A DNA stretch of 64,000 nucleotides from PALSA-911 sp963839645 (GCA_963839645.1 CAWIVZ010000008.1:62001-126000); one strand, 5' to 3'. Shown: positions 1-9,688, counted from the first letter of the stretch. The notes: generated from the sequence alone by a model not told the origin. A program made the numbers and translations.

Positions 1-525
1 GGCGCCGATATTGGATGCCAGACCGGTCCAGTGCTCGTTCAGATACACCGGTCCATCGATACCGAACAGCATATAGAGAACATTGTTGAGCATGCCCCAC
101 TGACCGTTCAGCAACCAGTGGATCGACATGTAGGCCGGCAGCGCAGGCGTCGCCCAGGGCAAGATGAAGACCACCAATAGCGCCCTGATCCACCAGCGCT
201 TGCGCATGAAGAAGCCTGATAGCAGGAAGGCCAAAGCCATCTTCAGGTTCACGCCGACGCCAACATACACGATCGTGTTGAGCACGGCGGTCAGGTAGCG
301 GGGATCGTCGAACAGCTGCCTGTACAGCTGGGACTGACCACCCAGCCAGAGCCCGTAACAGATCGGGTAGACAACGAAGGCAAAGAACACAGCCGCGTAC
401 GGCAGGGCGAAGGCGATGGCCCATATCTGGTCCGTTCCTCGCAGCCCGCCGAGCCAGGAGCGTCGCGCCGCACGCGCCGCGACCGCGGTGGGTCCGACGG
501 CGAGTGTCTGCTGCGTGACGCTCAT
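1..525 (-). CDS. Sugar-type ABC transporter permease (C-terminus cut by window edge)
   Basis: This is the N-terminal 175 residues of an inner-membrane permease of the binding-protein-dependent type (MalF-like). After a basic, non-hydrophobic head, a first membrane segment lies at about residues 36-58 (ALPYAAVFFAFVVYPICYG). More hydrophobic stretches follow at about 80-108 and 112-130, and the last contains the FILPWATPALPA loop typical of this family. The ATG at 525 is 16 nt downstream of the stop of the solute-binding protein gene, so the two form one operon read leftwards. The substrate is probably a carbohydrate or polyol, inferred only from the family of the binding protein. The rest of the gene lies outside the window. 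Confidence 0.85.
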   Translation of the reverse strand, partial: MSVTQQTLAVGPTAVAARAARRSWLGGLRGTDQIWAIAFALPYAAVFFAFVVYPICYGLWLGGQSQLYRQLFDDPRYLTAVLNTIVYVGVGVNLKMALAFLLSGFFMRKRWWIRALLVVFILPWATPALPAYMSIHWLLNGQWGMLNNVLYMLFGIDGPVYLNEHWTGLASNIGA

Positions 526-541
526 GTCGGGCCCGTCGGGA

Positions 542-1915
542 TCACAGCACAACCCGCGCAAAGATCTCGTTGCACCGCTTGAACGCCTTATCGATCGCGG
601 CAGCCGGCGTCATGCCGTTCTTGATGACATCGGCGTGGGCCTGGCCCCATAGCTGCTCGGCGTTCGCCTGGCCCCAGGCGGGTGAGAAACCCTCATAGAC
701 AGGGACGGTCGGGTTGAGCACGGCTTCCGTGACATAGGGCTTCAGGCACGGCATATCGGGTGCGAGCCACCACGGATCGTCCTTGACGATCTGCGGGATC
801 GCCGGCACCCAGCGGCCAAGGCCGCCCTTCAGGTTCTCGTTCATTACCTGGGGCTGCATGAAGAATTTCATGAAGTCCTTGGCGACCTCGACGCCTTTCG
901 CACCCTTGGGAATGAAACCGCCGCCGGCATTGACCTGGGTTTTCATCGGCGTGCCATCATTCTTCAGCGCCGGCGCCAGGGTGACCATGTCGTGATAGAA
1001 TGCCTGCTTGTCCTTGATCATCGCCAGTTCGGTGGACAGCGTGCCATCGAAATCCATCATGAACAATTTCTCGTGGTAGCCGTTGTTGTCGTCGGCGTCG
1101 TTCCAGCTCAACGCCTCCGGCGGCACCACGCCCTCCTTGTAGAGGTTGGTCATGAACTCGACCGACTTGATCGCCGCCTCGCGAATCTTCGGATCATCGG
1201 TGTGCAACGCGCCGTCCGGCGTGATGATCCCCTCCCCGCCATTGGCGATCAGGAAATGCGTGAACACGGCGTTGCCGTCGTTCGGTCCGACTGTGGTGAT
1301 CTGAAGGCCGCAGGCGTAGATCTTGCGCATTCCCTTGGCACGCAGCGGCGCCTGCGCCTGCTTGAGATAGGTCCAGACCCCGTCCCACTTCTGCGGGATT
1401 TCCGATATCTTCAGCCCGGCCTTCTCGACCAGGTCGCCCCAGATATGGAATGGCGTGGCGCCCTGCTTGATCGGGCACAGGTAATAGCTGCGCTGCTTCG
1501 TCGCCTTGTTATAGAAAGTCGAGCAAAGCTTTGCCGTTTCCGACAGCTGGGCCTCGTACGGCTTCACCACGTCAGACACGTCGACGAGCTTGTCATCCCA
1601 GGCGTTCTGAGGAATGATCGTCGATGGCGCGTCCATGAATATCAGGTCCGGCACGTCGCCGCTGGTAAGCGCAGATATCGTCTTTTGGTTCTGCGCCATG
1701 AACGGCATGATGCTGTAGTTGAGCGTGTTGCCGCTCGCCTTCATATAGGCTTCGGCGGTGTGTTTGAATGCCGCGTCCTCCGCGGGAATGAATCCCTGGT
1801 TCATCCAGAGTGTTGCGGTTTTTGCCGCCGCGTTGGCGATATAAGGGCGTGCCAGCATGGTCGTTGCCAGACCCACGGATCCAGCAAACATCGAACGTCG
1901 GCCCATGCGCAACAT
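542..1915 (-). CDS. ABC transporter extracellular solute-binding protein (family 1)
   Basis: A 457-residue periplasmic binding protein of the SBP family 1 (carbohydrate type). The N-terminus carries a twin-arginine-like start (MGRRSMF) and a hydrophobic segment ending near ANAAA at about residue 30, so export is likely. The mature part has the usual two-lobed size, with features such as SGDVPDLIFMD and a C-terminal helix-rich region. The start is supported by a strong Shine-Dalgarno sequence, AAGGAG, 8 nt before the ATG. It is the first visible gene of an operon with the permease at 1-525. By eye its GC content is somewhat lower than that of the core genes further right. The transported compound cannot be read from the sequence. 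Confidence 0.9.
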   Translation of the reverse strand: MLRMGRRSMFAGSVGLATTMLARPYIANAAAKTATLWMNQGFIPAEDAAFKHTAEAYMKASGNTLNYSIMPFMAQNQKTISALTSGDVPDLIFMDAPSTIIPQNAWDDKLVDVSDVVKPYEAQLSETAKLCSTFYNKATKQRSYYLCPIKQGATPFHIWGDLVEKAGLKISEIPQKWDGVWTYLKQAQAPLRAKGMRKIYACGLQITTVGPNDGNAVFTHFLIANGGEGIITPDGALHTDDPKIREAAIKSVEFMTNLYKEGVVPPEALSWNDADDNNGYHEKLFMMDFDGTLSTELAMIKDKQAFYHDMVTLAPALKNDGTPMKTQVNAGGGFIPKGAKGVEVAKDFMKFFMQPQVMNENLKGGLGRWVPAIPQIVKDDPWWLAPDMPCLKPYVTEAVLNPTVPVYEGFSPAWGQANAEQLWGQAHADVIKNGMTPAAAIDKAFKRCNEIFARVVL

Positions 1916-2147
1916 GGCCGTGCTCCTTCCCTGCAGACCAGCATTTTATTTGCCGGCTCTTGTTGACGACTTTCGTGAGACGCCTTGGTTATTGTCGGTA
2001 GCGTATCGCGGTCGGCACCGCCCGGTCAATTTTTTCCTGCGACGCACGACAGCATCGTCAGAACCCTCCCTTCCTTGGCTCCCCCTCCCTTGCATGTGGC
2101 AAACCGGGACGGCTAGGAGTGTCGGACCGATCACGGGAAAGAAAGCC

Positions 2148-2888
2148 ATGGCCAAGCAGCCCTCCACCTCGCACATGACCGAATGGGACCGCGATGCCGC
2201 GCTGACCACCGCGCGCATCCTGCTGGAGATCGAGGCGGTGAATTTCCGTCCGGCCGAGCCCTATACGTTTACCGCCGGGTGGAAGTCGCCGGTGTATATC
2301 GATTGCCGGCGGATCATCTATTTTCCGCAGGCGCGGAAAAAGATCTGCGACCTGGCGGTGGAGAAGATCCAACGGCATATCGGCTACGAGACCATCGAGA
2401 CGGTGTGCGGCGGGGAAACCGCGGGCATTCCGTTCGCCGCCTGGATCGCCGAGCGGCTGTCGGCGCCGATGTCGTATGTGCGCAAGAAGCCGAAGGGCTT
2501 CGGCGCCAATGCGCTGATCGAGGGCGATGTGCCGCTGGGCAAGCGCACCCTGCTGGTCGAGGATCTGACCACCGATGGCGGGTCCAAGATCAAATTCGCA
2601 AAATCGCTGCGGGACGCCGGGGCGATCGTGAACCACACCTTCGTGGTGTTCTTCTACGGCGTGTTCCCGGGCAGCTTCGAGACGCTGGCGGGGATGGACA
2701 TCCAGCTGCATCACCTGTGCACCTGGTGGGACGTGCTGGAGGCCTGCCGCGACCGTCCGTATTTCTCCGATGGCGATCTGGCGGAGGTGCGGAAGTTCCT
2801 GGAGAACCCGGTGGCCTGGTCCGGCGCGCATGGCGGCGTGGCCAGCGCCGAGGAAGCCGCCGCGCGACGGATGGCGACCGAGGCGTAA
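2148..2888 (+). CDS. pyrE: Orotate phosphoribosyltransferase
   Basis: A 246-residue enzyme that joins orotate to PRPP to make orotidine monophosphate in pyrimidine synthesis. The PRPP-binding motif appears as LLVEDLTTDGGSK at about residues 140-152, and the N-terminal part shows FTAGWKSPVYIDCR, which is conserved in PyrE. The frame is open well upstream, but homology begins at about the ATG at 2148. A second ATG at 2175 (MTEWDRD) is a possible alternative. The gene stands alone, read away from the ABC transporter, with about 230 nt of non-coding DNA before it. Confidence 0.93.
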   Translation: MAKQPSTSHMTEWDRDAALTTARILLEIEAVNFRPAEPYTFTAGWKSPVYIDCRRIIYFPQARKKICDLAVEKIQRHIGYETIETVCGGETAGIPFAAWIAERLSAPMSYVRKKPKGFGANALIEGDVPLGKRTLLVEDLTTDGGSKIKFAKSLRDAGAIVNHTFVVFFYGVFPGSFETLAGMDIQLHHLCTWWDVLEACRDRPYFSDGDLAEVRKFLENPVAWSGAHGGVASAEEAAARRMATEA

Positions 2889-3000
2889 ACCAAAAACTTA
2901 ACCTGACGCTGTAACTGCTCCTGGTCTATAGCGTCCCTCATCGGACGCGATGACGCTGCCCGGCGAACAGGGGCAGCGCATGCCTGGGGAGGGAAGCGCC

Positions 3001-4443
3001 GTGTATCTGGAGAATTTCCTGGCTCTGCTGGCCCTCGTTCTGGCCGTGGTCTGCGTCGCCGTCTACTTGCACGACACGCGCCAGAACGAACACACGATCC
3101 TGCGCAACTACCCGCTCGTCGGTCATTTCCGCTATTTCGCGGAGACCTGGGGCGAGTACATGCGCCAGTACCAGTATCTGCCGGACTGGGCGGAGCGGCC
3201 GTTCAACCGGCTGGACCGGTCCTGGGTGTACCGCTCGGCCAAGGGGGTTTCCAACCTCGTCAGCTTCGGCAGCGAGAACGTGCCGGTGTTCGTATTCCGC
3301 AATGCCGCCTTCCCCGTGCTGGACGCGGAGAAGCGGCCCTATCCGGGCAAGCAGATCGGCATTTCCGAGGGGCCAGGCGCCTGCGCGCAGCCGTATTTCG
3401 CCCGGACATTCTTCAATATCAGTGGCATGAGCTACGGCGCGCTGAGCCATGCCGCGGTCAGCGCGCTGTCGCGCGGGGCGAAGCTGGCGGGGGTGTGGAT
3501 GGCCACCGGCGAGGGCGGGCTGGCGCCGCAGCACCTGGCGGGCGGAGCGGACATCATCATGCAGATGGGCACGGCCAAATACGGCGTGCGCGACGAGGCG
3601 GGCAATCTGTCGGAGGACAAGCTGCGCGCGATCGCGGCGCATGAGCAGGTGCGCATGTTCGAGGTGAAGCTGGCGCAGGGCGCCAAGCCCGGCAAGGGCG
3701 GCATCCTGCCGGGGGCGAAGGTGACGCCGGAGATCGCCGCGATTCGCGGCATCCCGGTCGGGCAGGACAGCATCAGCCCGAACCGGCATACCGATATCGG
3801 CAATATCCGGGAACTCGGGGTTTTCGTGAACCGGGTGCGCACGCTGACCGGCAAGCCGGTCGGGGTAAAGGTGGTGGTGGGCGATCCGGCGTTCTTCGAT
3901 GACTGGTTCACCGATTGCCTGGCGCATCCGGAGGGGTGCCCGGACTACATCCATGTCGATGGCGGCGAGGGCGGCACCGGAGCGGCGCCGGCGGCGCTGG
4001 CGGATTATGTGGGGCTGCCGATCACGCAAGCCCTGCCGCTGGTGGCCGCCGCGCGGGCGCGGCATGGGCTGGAGCAGCGGATCCGGCTGATCGCGGCGGG
4101 CAAGCTGGTCACGCCGGACAAGGTGGCGTGGGCGCTGTGCATGGGGGCGGATTTCGTGTCCTCGGCGCGCGGCTTCATGTTCAGCATCGGTTGCATCCAG
4201 GCGATGAAATGCGGCAGCGGCAAATGCCCCACCGGGGTTACCGCGTCCGACCCCAAGCTGATCGCCGGGCTCGATCCCGCGGACAAGGCGGTGCGCGTCA
4301 GCCGCTACGCGATGCGGGTGCATGAGGAGGTGGAAATCATCGCCCATTCCTGCGGGCTGACCGACCCCTCCGGCTTTCAGCCGCACCACGTGACGCAGAT
4401 CGAGCGGGGGGTCAGCGGGTTCCGCAACATGAGCGGGGATTAA
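3001..4443 (+). CDS. FMN-binding glutamate synthase family protein, membrane-anchored
   Basis: About 480 residues related to the FMN and iron-sulfur domain of the glutamate synthase large subunit. It starts with one membrane segment (LALLALVLAVVCVAVYL), then a region containing GMSYGALSHAAVSALSRGA and GGILPGAKV, an FMN-site loop HVDGGEGGTGAAP, and the 3Fe-4S cysteine motif C-x5-C-x4-C (CIQAMKCGSGKC). I chose the GTG at 3001 because GGGGAGG lies 8 nt before it and the membrane segment follows at once. An ATG at 2950 in the same frame has no clear ribosome site. Stand-alone proteins of this kind lack the glutaminase domain and their reaction is often unproven, so glutamate synthesis is only inferred. 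Confidence 0.88.
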   Translation: MYLENFLALLALVLAVVCVAVYLHDTRQNEHTILRNYPLVGHFRYFAETWGEYMRQYQYLPDWAERPFNRLDRSWVYRSAKGVSNLVSFGSENVPVFVFRNAAFPVLDAEKRPYPGKQIGISEGPGACAQPYFARTFFNISGMSYGALSHAAVSALSRGAKLAGVWMATGEGGLAPQHLAGGADIIMQMGTAKYGVRDEAGNLSEDKLRAIAAHEQVRMFEVKLAQGAKPGKGGILPGAKVTPEIAAIRGIPVGQDSISPNRHTDIGNIRELGVFVNRVRTLTGKPVGVKVVVGDPAFFDDWFTDCLAHPEGCPDYIHVDGGEGGTGAAPAALADYVGLPITQALPLVAAARARHGLEQRIRLIAAGKLVTPDKVAWALCMGADFVSSARGFMFSIGCIQAMKCGSGKCPTGVTASDPKLIAGLDPADKAVRVSRYAMRVHEEVEIIAHSCGLTDPSGFQPHHVTQIERGVSGFRNMSGD

Positions 4444-4513
4444 GGTTTCCTTGCTGGCGCATCGGTCCTAGTCTCCCGGCCATACCGTGCCCCTTTGCGC
4501 AAGAGGATTCGCC

Positions 4514-5929
4514 ATGACCCCGCCGCCCCCTGCTTCCTTCGGTGCCAATTCGGCCGCCGCGCGCGACATCGCCAATGTGATCCATCCCTACACCGACCTG
4601 AAGATGCATCAGGAAATCGGGCCGATGGTGATCAGCCGCGGCAAGGGCGTGCGCGTGTTCGACGAGAACGGGCGCGACTACATCGAAAGCGTGGCCGGGC
4701 TCTGGTGCGCCTCGCTGGGGTTCGATAACGAGCGCCTGGTGCAGGCGGCCGTGGCGCAGATGCGCAAGCTGCCCTTCTACCACGCCTTCACCGCCAAGTC
4801 GCACGAGCCGATGATCGATCTGGCGGAAATGCTGATTGCACGCGCGCCGCTGCCGATGAGCAAGGTGTTCTTCGCCAATTCCGGCTCGGAAGCCAATGAC
4901 AGCGCCATCAAGATGGTCTGGTACTTTAACAACGCGCTGGGGCGTCCGCAGAAGAAGAAGATCATCGGGCGGTTGAAGGGCTATCACGGCATCACGCTGG
5001 CGGCCGCCTCCGTCACCGGCCTGCCGGCGAACCACCGGGCTTTCGACGTGCCGCTGGCGGGGTTTGTCCATACGATGACGCCGCATTTTTACCACGGCGC
5101 GCTGGCGGGCGAGACCGAGGAGGATTTCGCCACGCGCTGCGCCGATGAACTGGAAAAGCTGATCCTGGCCGAGGGGCCGGACACGGTGGCGGCGATGTGG
5201 GCCGAGCCGGTAATGGGTGCTGGCGGGGTGATCGTTCCCCCTTCCGGCTACTTCGAGAAGATCCAGGCGGTGCTGCGCAAATACGACGTGCTGTTCGTCG
5301 CCGACGAGGTGATCTGCGGCTTCCATCGCACAGGCAACTACTGGGGCAGCCAGACGCTGGGGATGCAGCCGGACATCCTGGTCTGCGCCAAGGCGCTGTC
5401 GGCGTCCTATTTGCCGATCTCGGCGGTGATGGTGAATGACCGGGTGTTCCAGGGCCTTGCCAAGCAGAGCAACGAGATCGGCACGTTCGGGCACGGCTTC
5501 ACCTATTCCGGCCATCCGGTGCCGGCAGCGGTGGCGATCGAGACGCTGAAGATCTACGACGAAACCAATATCGGCGCGCATGTGCAGAGCGTCGGGCCGC
5601 ACCTACAGAACGAACTGCGCCGGCGCTTCGCCGGGCATGAACTGGTGGGCGAGGTGCGCGGCGTCGGCCTGATGGCGGCGGTGGAACTGGTGGCGGACAA
5701 GGCGACGCACGAGAATTTCCCGCCCGCCGCGAAAATCGGTGCTCGGCTGGTGGCGCTGATGCAGGAGAACGGCGTGATCGGGCGGGTGTGCCCGGGCGAC
5801 TCGCTGGTGTTCAGCCCGCCGCTGATCATCTCCACGGTGGAGATCGACGATATGCTGGACCGCGTGCAGAGATCGCTGGATGAGCTAACGGTGCAGCTGC
5901 GGCGCGAACAGCTCACCGTCGTCACCTGA
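4514..5929 (+). CDS. Class III aminotransferase (PLP-dependent)
   Basis: A 471-residue aminotransferase of the omega-amino-acid/putrescine class. The sequence shows the substrate-side GLWCASLGF, the phosphate loop NSGSEANDSAIKM, the pyridine-nitrogen aspartate in LFVADEVICGFHRTG and the PLP lysine in DILVCAKALSASYLPISA. The ATG at 4514 has AGAGGA 6-7 nt upstream; a start at 4487 is open but has weaker support. It lies 70 nt after the glutamate synthase-like gene on the same strand, so the two may be co-transcribed. The amino donor could be an omega-amino acid, a diamine or taurine, and the sequence alone does not decide which. Confidence 0.9.
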   Translation: MTPPPPASFGANSAAARDIANVIHPYTDLKMHQEIGPMVISRGKGVRVFDENGRDYIESVAGLWCASLGFDNERLVQAAVAQMRKLPFYHAFTAKSHEPMIDLAEMLIARAPLPMSKVFFANSGSEANDSAIKMVWYFNNALGRPQKKKIIGRLKGYHGITLAAASVTGLPANHRAFDVPLAGFVHTMTPHFYHGALAGETEEDFATRCADELEKLILAEGPDTVAAMWAEPVMGAGGVIVPPSGYFEKIQAVLRKYDVLFVADEVICGFHRTGNYWGSQTLGMQPDILVCAKALSASYLPISAVMVNDRVFQGLAKQSNEIGTFGHGFTYSGHPVPAAVAIETLKIYDETNIGAHVQSVGPHLQNELRRRFAGHELVGEVRGVGLMAAVELVADKATHENFPPAAKIGARLVALMQENGVIGRVCPGDSLVFSPPLIISTVEIDDMLDRVQRSLDELTVQLRREQLTVVT

Positions 5930-5956
5930 CGGATGATGATACTGGAATGCGGCTTG

Positions 5957-5975
5957 CCTTAATTATGCGTTAAGG
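5957..5975. repeat. Short inverted repeat after the aminotransferase gene
   Basis: CCTTAA and TTAAGG enclose a 7-nt loop, giving a perfect 6-bp stem between two convergent genes. There is no clear U-run, so it could be a weak terminator, an operator half-site pair or chance. Confidence 0.25.
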
Positions 5976-6012
5976 TGACCCGTCCTGGTTGAAGGCATGT
6001 TCCGGCCGTACT

Positions 6013-6297
6013 CTATGGTTTGGAGGCCCGAAGCGCGAGGTCGTTCCTGAGCCGCCACATTCTCTCATGCGCCGCGACATTGGTGACCAACTTGCGCTTC
6101 CGGGTGTCGCCCTGGGCGCGGTCCACCCCTTGCGGGATCCTGGCGGCAAGCAGATCGAGCGCGTCGAGCAGGTGGTTCGCGACTTCCAGGTCCCGTTGGT
6201 CGCATGCCCTGTCGAAGGCCAGCATCAGCATGTCCGACAGCCGAGCCTCCGGGTAACCGGTCTCAGGTTGTTGCCGCAATGACGTTAACTTTTGCAT
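6013..6297 (-). CDS. Small conserved protein of unknown function (paralogue of the gene at 12033)
   Basis: About 94 residues, soluble and probably helical, with no domain I recognise. It shares RLSD-x3-L-x-AF-x2-ACDQ-x-D-x-EVA-x2-LL in its first half and VAAHER-x-W-x-LR near the end with the 96-residue product at 12033-12323, so the two are paralogues. The frame is open up to 6405, with ATGs at 6405, 6324, 6309 and 6297. I favour 6297 because GGAG lies 6 nt before it and the length then matches the paralogue. The upstream 100-200 nt (to about 6530) is clearly more AT-rich than its surroundings and probably holds the promoter. Confidence 0.65.
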   Translation of the reverse strand: MQKLTSLRQQPETGYPEARLSDMLMLAFDRACDQRDLEVANHLLDALDLLAARIPQGVDRAQGDTRKRKLVTNVAAHERMWRLRNDLALRASKP

Positions 6298-6603
6298 GCG
6301 CATCTCCATCCGAGGACTCTCCATCGCAGAGGATCGGCCCGAAACATTAATATTTATCCACCTATTGTTCAAATATCCGTCATGCGTCGGATATTCCACA
6401 ATCAAGATATGACTTCACGAAAAGTTGATTTAACACAATTTGGTGATCGCCGCCAAGCAACTCGCTGCGCCGTTCCTGGGTCGGTTTATGTTTTTATATC
6501 GCACCAAAATAACAGCGCATGACAATGCCCCGGTGCGCGGTTTTCCGAGCCCGTCAGCGATCGGGGGATCGCGAATGCACCCCTTGGGCGATATTTTGTC
6601 GGA

Positions 6604-7038
6604 TCAGGCCCGCATGCGCGCGATTTCCAGCAGCACGCCGGCTTCCAACTCCTTCTCGTCCAGGCGGTGCTTGACCAGGTCGCCGATGCTGACGATCCCG
6701 GCCAGCTTGCCTTCGTCGAGGACCGGCACATGGCGGATCTTGTTCACGGTCATCGCACCGAGCACGGCGTCGATCCGGTCACCGGGCTGGCAGGTGATGA
6801 CGAGGTGGTTCATCGCGTCCCTGACCCGGAGGTTGAGGCCATTGGTCCAGTCGCGCGACAGCAGCCGGACCAGTTCCCGTTCGCCGAAGAGGCCGATCAG
6901 CTTCTGCCATTGGTCCTGGACGACCACCGCACCGATGCCCAGTTCCGCCAGCTTCTGCACCGCGGTTTGAACGCTGTCGGACGGTAGTACGGTAGCAACC
7001 ATGCGCCCCTTGATCTGGAGCACGTCGGAAATGAACAT
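6604..7038 (-). CDS. CBS-domain protein
   Basis: 144 residues made of two CBS motifs in tandem and little else. The first runs at about residues 8-60 (MVATVLPSDSVQTAVQKLAELGIGAVVV) and the second at about 75-130 (ITCQPGDRIDAVLGAMTVNKIRHVPVLDEGKLAGIVSIGDLVKHRL). Such Bateman modules usually bind adenine nucleotides and act as energy sensors, but no effector domain is attached here, so a partner is implied. The start at 7038 has the strong ribosome site AAGGAGG at close spacing. It lies upstream of, and on the same strand as, the small gene at 6013, with about 300 nt between them. Confidence 0.92.
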   Translation of the reverse strand: MFISDVLQIKGRMVATVLPSDSVQTAVQKLAELGIGAVVVQDQWQKLIGLFGERELVRLLSRDWTNGLNLRVRDAMNHLVITCQPGDRIDAVLGAMTVNKIRHVPVLDEGKLAGIVSIGDLVKHRLDEKELEAGVLLEIARMRA

Positions 7039-7140
7039 CTCGCGCCTCCTTGCCGAATGACAAATCGGAAATGGGAACGCGGGGGCAAGGCCGCCAGAGG
7101 CCGCTCGGCCGGAAATTCGCTGCCGCCCCTGTGCGGCGGC

Positions 7141-8064
7141 TCAAATCGGAACGGGGCTGCACTCCTTCGCCGTGATGATCGCGAGCCGGTACAGACGAGC
7201 CGCCGCGATGCCCATTTCCGGCACCGCGGCCGCCACGTGGCGCAGGGGCGTGGCGGACAGGAACTGGTCGGTCACCTTCTGCGCCAGCAGATCGGCACCC
7301 ATCGTCTCCAGCGCCGCGCGGGAGATGTGGCGCAGCAGCACCCAGCACACCGCCGGGCCCGGCCGCAGGCCGAACAGTTCGGCGACCTCGCGGACAGCGG
7401 CAAGGCCGCGCAGGCCGACCACCAGCCCGTCCCAGGAGGCATGCGGGGTCAGGGCAACGGCGGAGGCGGCCTGCAGGCCGGCGTTGCGGCCGATGCGCCT
7501 GGCACGCTCCAGCAGCGGCGCGGCCACGCGATTGGCCAGGATCGCGCGCAACTCGGCAGTGCTCGCGGCGCCCTGTACTGCCCTGTCCGCAGCGGCGGCA
7601 TCAGGCAGGTTCGCCGCGACGCGGGCGAGCCAGGCGCGGCTCTGCGCGCGGGCGGGCTCCAGGTCCCGGTCGGTGCCGGCCAGCAGGGCGCGCAGGCGGT
7701 CCACCTGCCGCAAGGACCGGAGGCCGCGCAGTTCGCGCAATGCGGCATAGCCCACCAGGCCGAGGCCGAGCGCCTCGGCCGCCAGAACGGCGGCGCCGAG
7801 GGCGGGCGAGAGATCGAACTGGGCGTGGACCAGCGAGAGGGTGGAGACCGTCAGCCAGGTCAGGAACAGCACCGATCCACCGAGCAGCGCGTAGCCGAGC
7901 GAACCGATGCCGGGGCGGGGCGCGGCAAGCTCCGCCGGGTTCCAGCCGCTGTCGATGATCCCGCCGGCGCCGGGCTGCGGGTCCAGCAGCATCGGGGTGT
8001 CCATGGGCGCCGGCGCGGTAGGTAGGCCGGTGTCGTCCAGGAAGCGGGGTCCATCGCCACTCAC
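7141..8064 (-). CDS. YcjF-like membrane protein (DUF697 / TIGR01620 family)
   Basis: A 307-residue inner-membrane protein. A proline- and acid-rich N-terminus of about 50 residues is followed by two membrane segments (LGYALLGGSVLFLTWLTV at about 54-71 and AAVLAAEALGLGLVGYAAL at about 90-108). A cytoplasmic helical region with conserved ILANRVAAPLLERARRIG and VALTPHASWDGLVVGLRGL comes next. Its start overlaps the stop of the YcjX-like gene by 4 nt (ATGA), so translation is coupled. In enterobacteria the YcjX-YcjF pair sits in the phage-shock/envelope stress regulon. That link is from knowledge of the family, and nothing here shows how this pair is regulated. Confidence 0.88.
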   Translation of the reverse strand: MSGDGPRFLDDTGLPTAPAPMDTPMLLDPQPGAGGIIDSGWNPAELAAPRPGIGSLGYALLGGSVLFLTWLTVSTLSLVHAQFDLSPALGAAVLAAEALGLGLVGYAALRELRGLRSLRQVDRLRALLAGTDRDLEPARAQSRAWLARVAANLPDAAAADRAVQGAASTAELRAILANRVAAPLLERARRIGRNAGLQAASAVALTPHASWDGLVVGLRGLAAVREVAELFGLRPGPAVCWVLLRHISRAALETMGADLLAQKVTDQFLSATPLRHVAAAVPEMGIAAARLYRLAIITAKECSPVPI

Positions 8065-9638
8065 AGCAAATCTCCGATCACGCTGTCCAGCACTTCGTCC
8101 AAGCCAAGATGGGGAATGCCGAGCGTGCCGGAAGGGTCGATACGCGGCGGTCGGAAGACCGGCATTTCGAAATAGCTATCCGACCAGAACGAGGCCGGGG
8201 GCGTGTTGGAGGGCACGCTGCCGGCATAGAACGGGCGACGGGTCTGTTCACCCAGCACGACGCCGAGCACCACTTCCACGTTGCGTCCGCCAAGCGGGGC
8301 GGTGCCGTCGATGGTGGAAAGGATGGCGGCGGCGACGTGGTAGCTGACCGCGGTGCCGGCATCGGTGGTTCCGGCGGCGGGCCTGGCCAGGGCCTGGACA
8401 AGGTTGCGCAGATTGTCCCGGCTCATCGCCGGCACATGGTCTGCCTTGGTGGCGACGAAGGCGATGCGCTCGATCGGCTTGGGGGCGACAACGCCGGACA
8501 GCACGGACGCGGCGAGGTTGAGCGGGATGCCGAGGAGGGGTGAGCCGCGCCGGGTGAGTTGGGCGCCTGCCAGCCGGGCCCCCTGCCCCGCGTGTTCGGA
8601 CAGGGCTTGCCGGCGCTGACGGCTCCAGAAGCCCCAGCCGTCGCGCAGTCCGCGGGCAATATCGGCAATGGCGTGGCCGGTATCCTCGAACGAGGCCTGG
8701 CCGGCATGCAGGCCGCCGAGCACGTCCACCAGCACGATCTGGCGGCTGAAGGAGCGAAAATAGCTGTCGAAGAAAGTTTCGCGAATTTCCCGCTTGTAGG
8801 CCTCGAAACGATCCGTCAGCAGCGCGGCGGCGCTGCCGGCGCGGGGCACCGCCGGGGTCAGATCGTGCGGGAAGAACCACATATAGGGCGCGTCGCCACG
8901 CGGGCCGGGGCACAGGAAGCGGCCGGGCTGCAGGTAGCGCAGGCCGAGCCGGGAGCGGCAGGCCTGGATGGCGTCGCGATACAGCCGGTGGCCGCGGCGG
9001 ATCATGGCGTCGTCGGCAGGGTCGGTCGGGGAGAGCACGTTGTCGTGGAAATCGAGGAATTCCCGGGCCAGTTCCCGGCGCGGCGGCTGACGCAGGCGGG
9101 CGATGGTCTGGCGCGACCAGTCGGGGAAGGATTGCGCCAGCAGCGGCAGGTCGAGCAACCATTCCCCGGGGTAATCCAGGATGTCCAGCCGGATACGGCG
9201 GTTGCCGGCCAGGCGCTGGCCGAGGCCGGAGGCGCGCTCGACCTCCAGTTCGATCGAGATCTCGGCCAGATCCTCGGTGCGCGGCGGCCAGGCGGGCTGG
9301 TCGGCGGAGAGATCGGCGAGTTTCTCGGCGAAGTCGAAATGCGGCAGGGTCTGCACCCCGGCCGGAACCACGCGCACCGAGCGCAGGCGGCTACCGGAGG
9401 CGGCGGCAAGCCGGCGGCTGATCATTGGCAGCGTATCGCGGCCCTGGCCGAGGGCGAGCAGGTTCTGGATCAGCGAGGTGATGAAGACGGTCTTTCCGGC
9501 CCGGCTGAGGCCGGTGACGGCTAGGCGGATGACGGTCTCGTTCAGCTGGTCGTCGAGCGCCGATGCGGTCCCGCGCACGAGGTTTCGCGCGCCGGCGACC
9601 ATTGTGCCGACCATGGGACCGATCACATCGCCGGGCAT
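8061..9638 (-). CDS. YcjX-like P-loop GTPase family protein (DUF463)
   Basis: A 525-residue soluble nucleoside-triphosphate-binding protein. The Walker A motif is plain at about residues 43-50 (GLSRAGKT), with LDILDYPGEWLLDLPLL at about 150-166 as the likely Walker B/switch region, and IAFVATKADHVP at about 395 resembling a G4 (TKxD) motif. Length and order fit the DUF463/YcjX family, which has been placed among dynamin-like or stress-associated GTPases. It is the first gene of the two-gene YcjX-YcjF operon and is read in the same direction as ispB upstream, about 50 nt away. Confidence 0.9.
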   Translation of the reverse strand: MPGDVIGPMVGTMVAGARNLVRGTASALDDQLNETVIRLAVTGLSRAGKTVFITSLIQNLLALGQGRDTLPMISRRLAAASGSRLRSVRVVPAGVQTLPHFDFAEKLADLSADQPAWPPRTEDLAEISIELEVERASGLGQRLAGNRRIRLDILDYPGEWLLDLPLLAQSFPDWSRQTIARLRQPPRRELAREFLDFHDNVLSPTDPADDAMIRRGHRLYRDAIQACRSRLGLRYLQPGRFLCPGPRGDAPYMWFFPHDLTPAVPRAGSAAALLTDRFEAYKREIRETFFDSYFRSFSRQIVLVDVLGGLHAGQASFEDTGHAIADIARGLRDGWGFWSRQRRQALSEHAGQGARLAGAQLTRRGSPLLGIPLNLAASVLSGVVAPKPIERIAFVATKADHVPAMSRDNLRNLVQALARPAAGTTDAGTAVSYHVAAAILSTIDGTAPLGGRNVEVVLGVVLGEQTRRPFYAGSVPSNTPPASFWSDSYFEMPVFRPPRIDPSGTLGIPHLGLDEVLDSVIGDLL

Positions 9639-9688
9639 GGTCTGAGCTTAAGGTTCGGTCCGGCGGCCATTGGGCTGATACGCCGCGA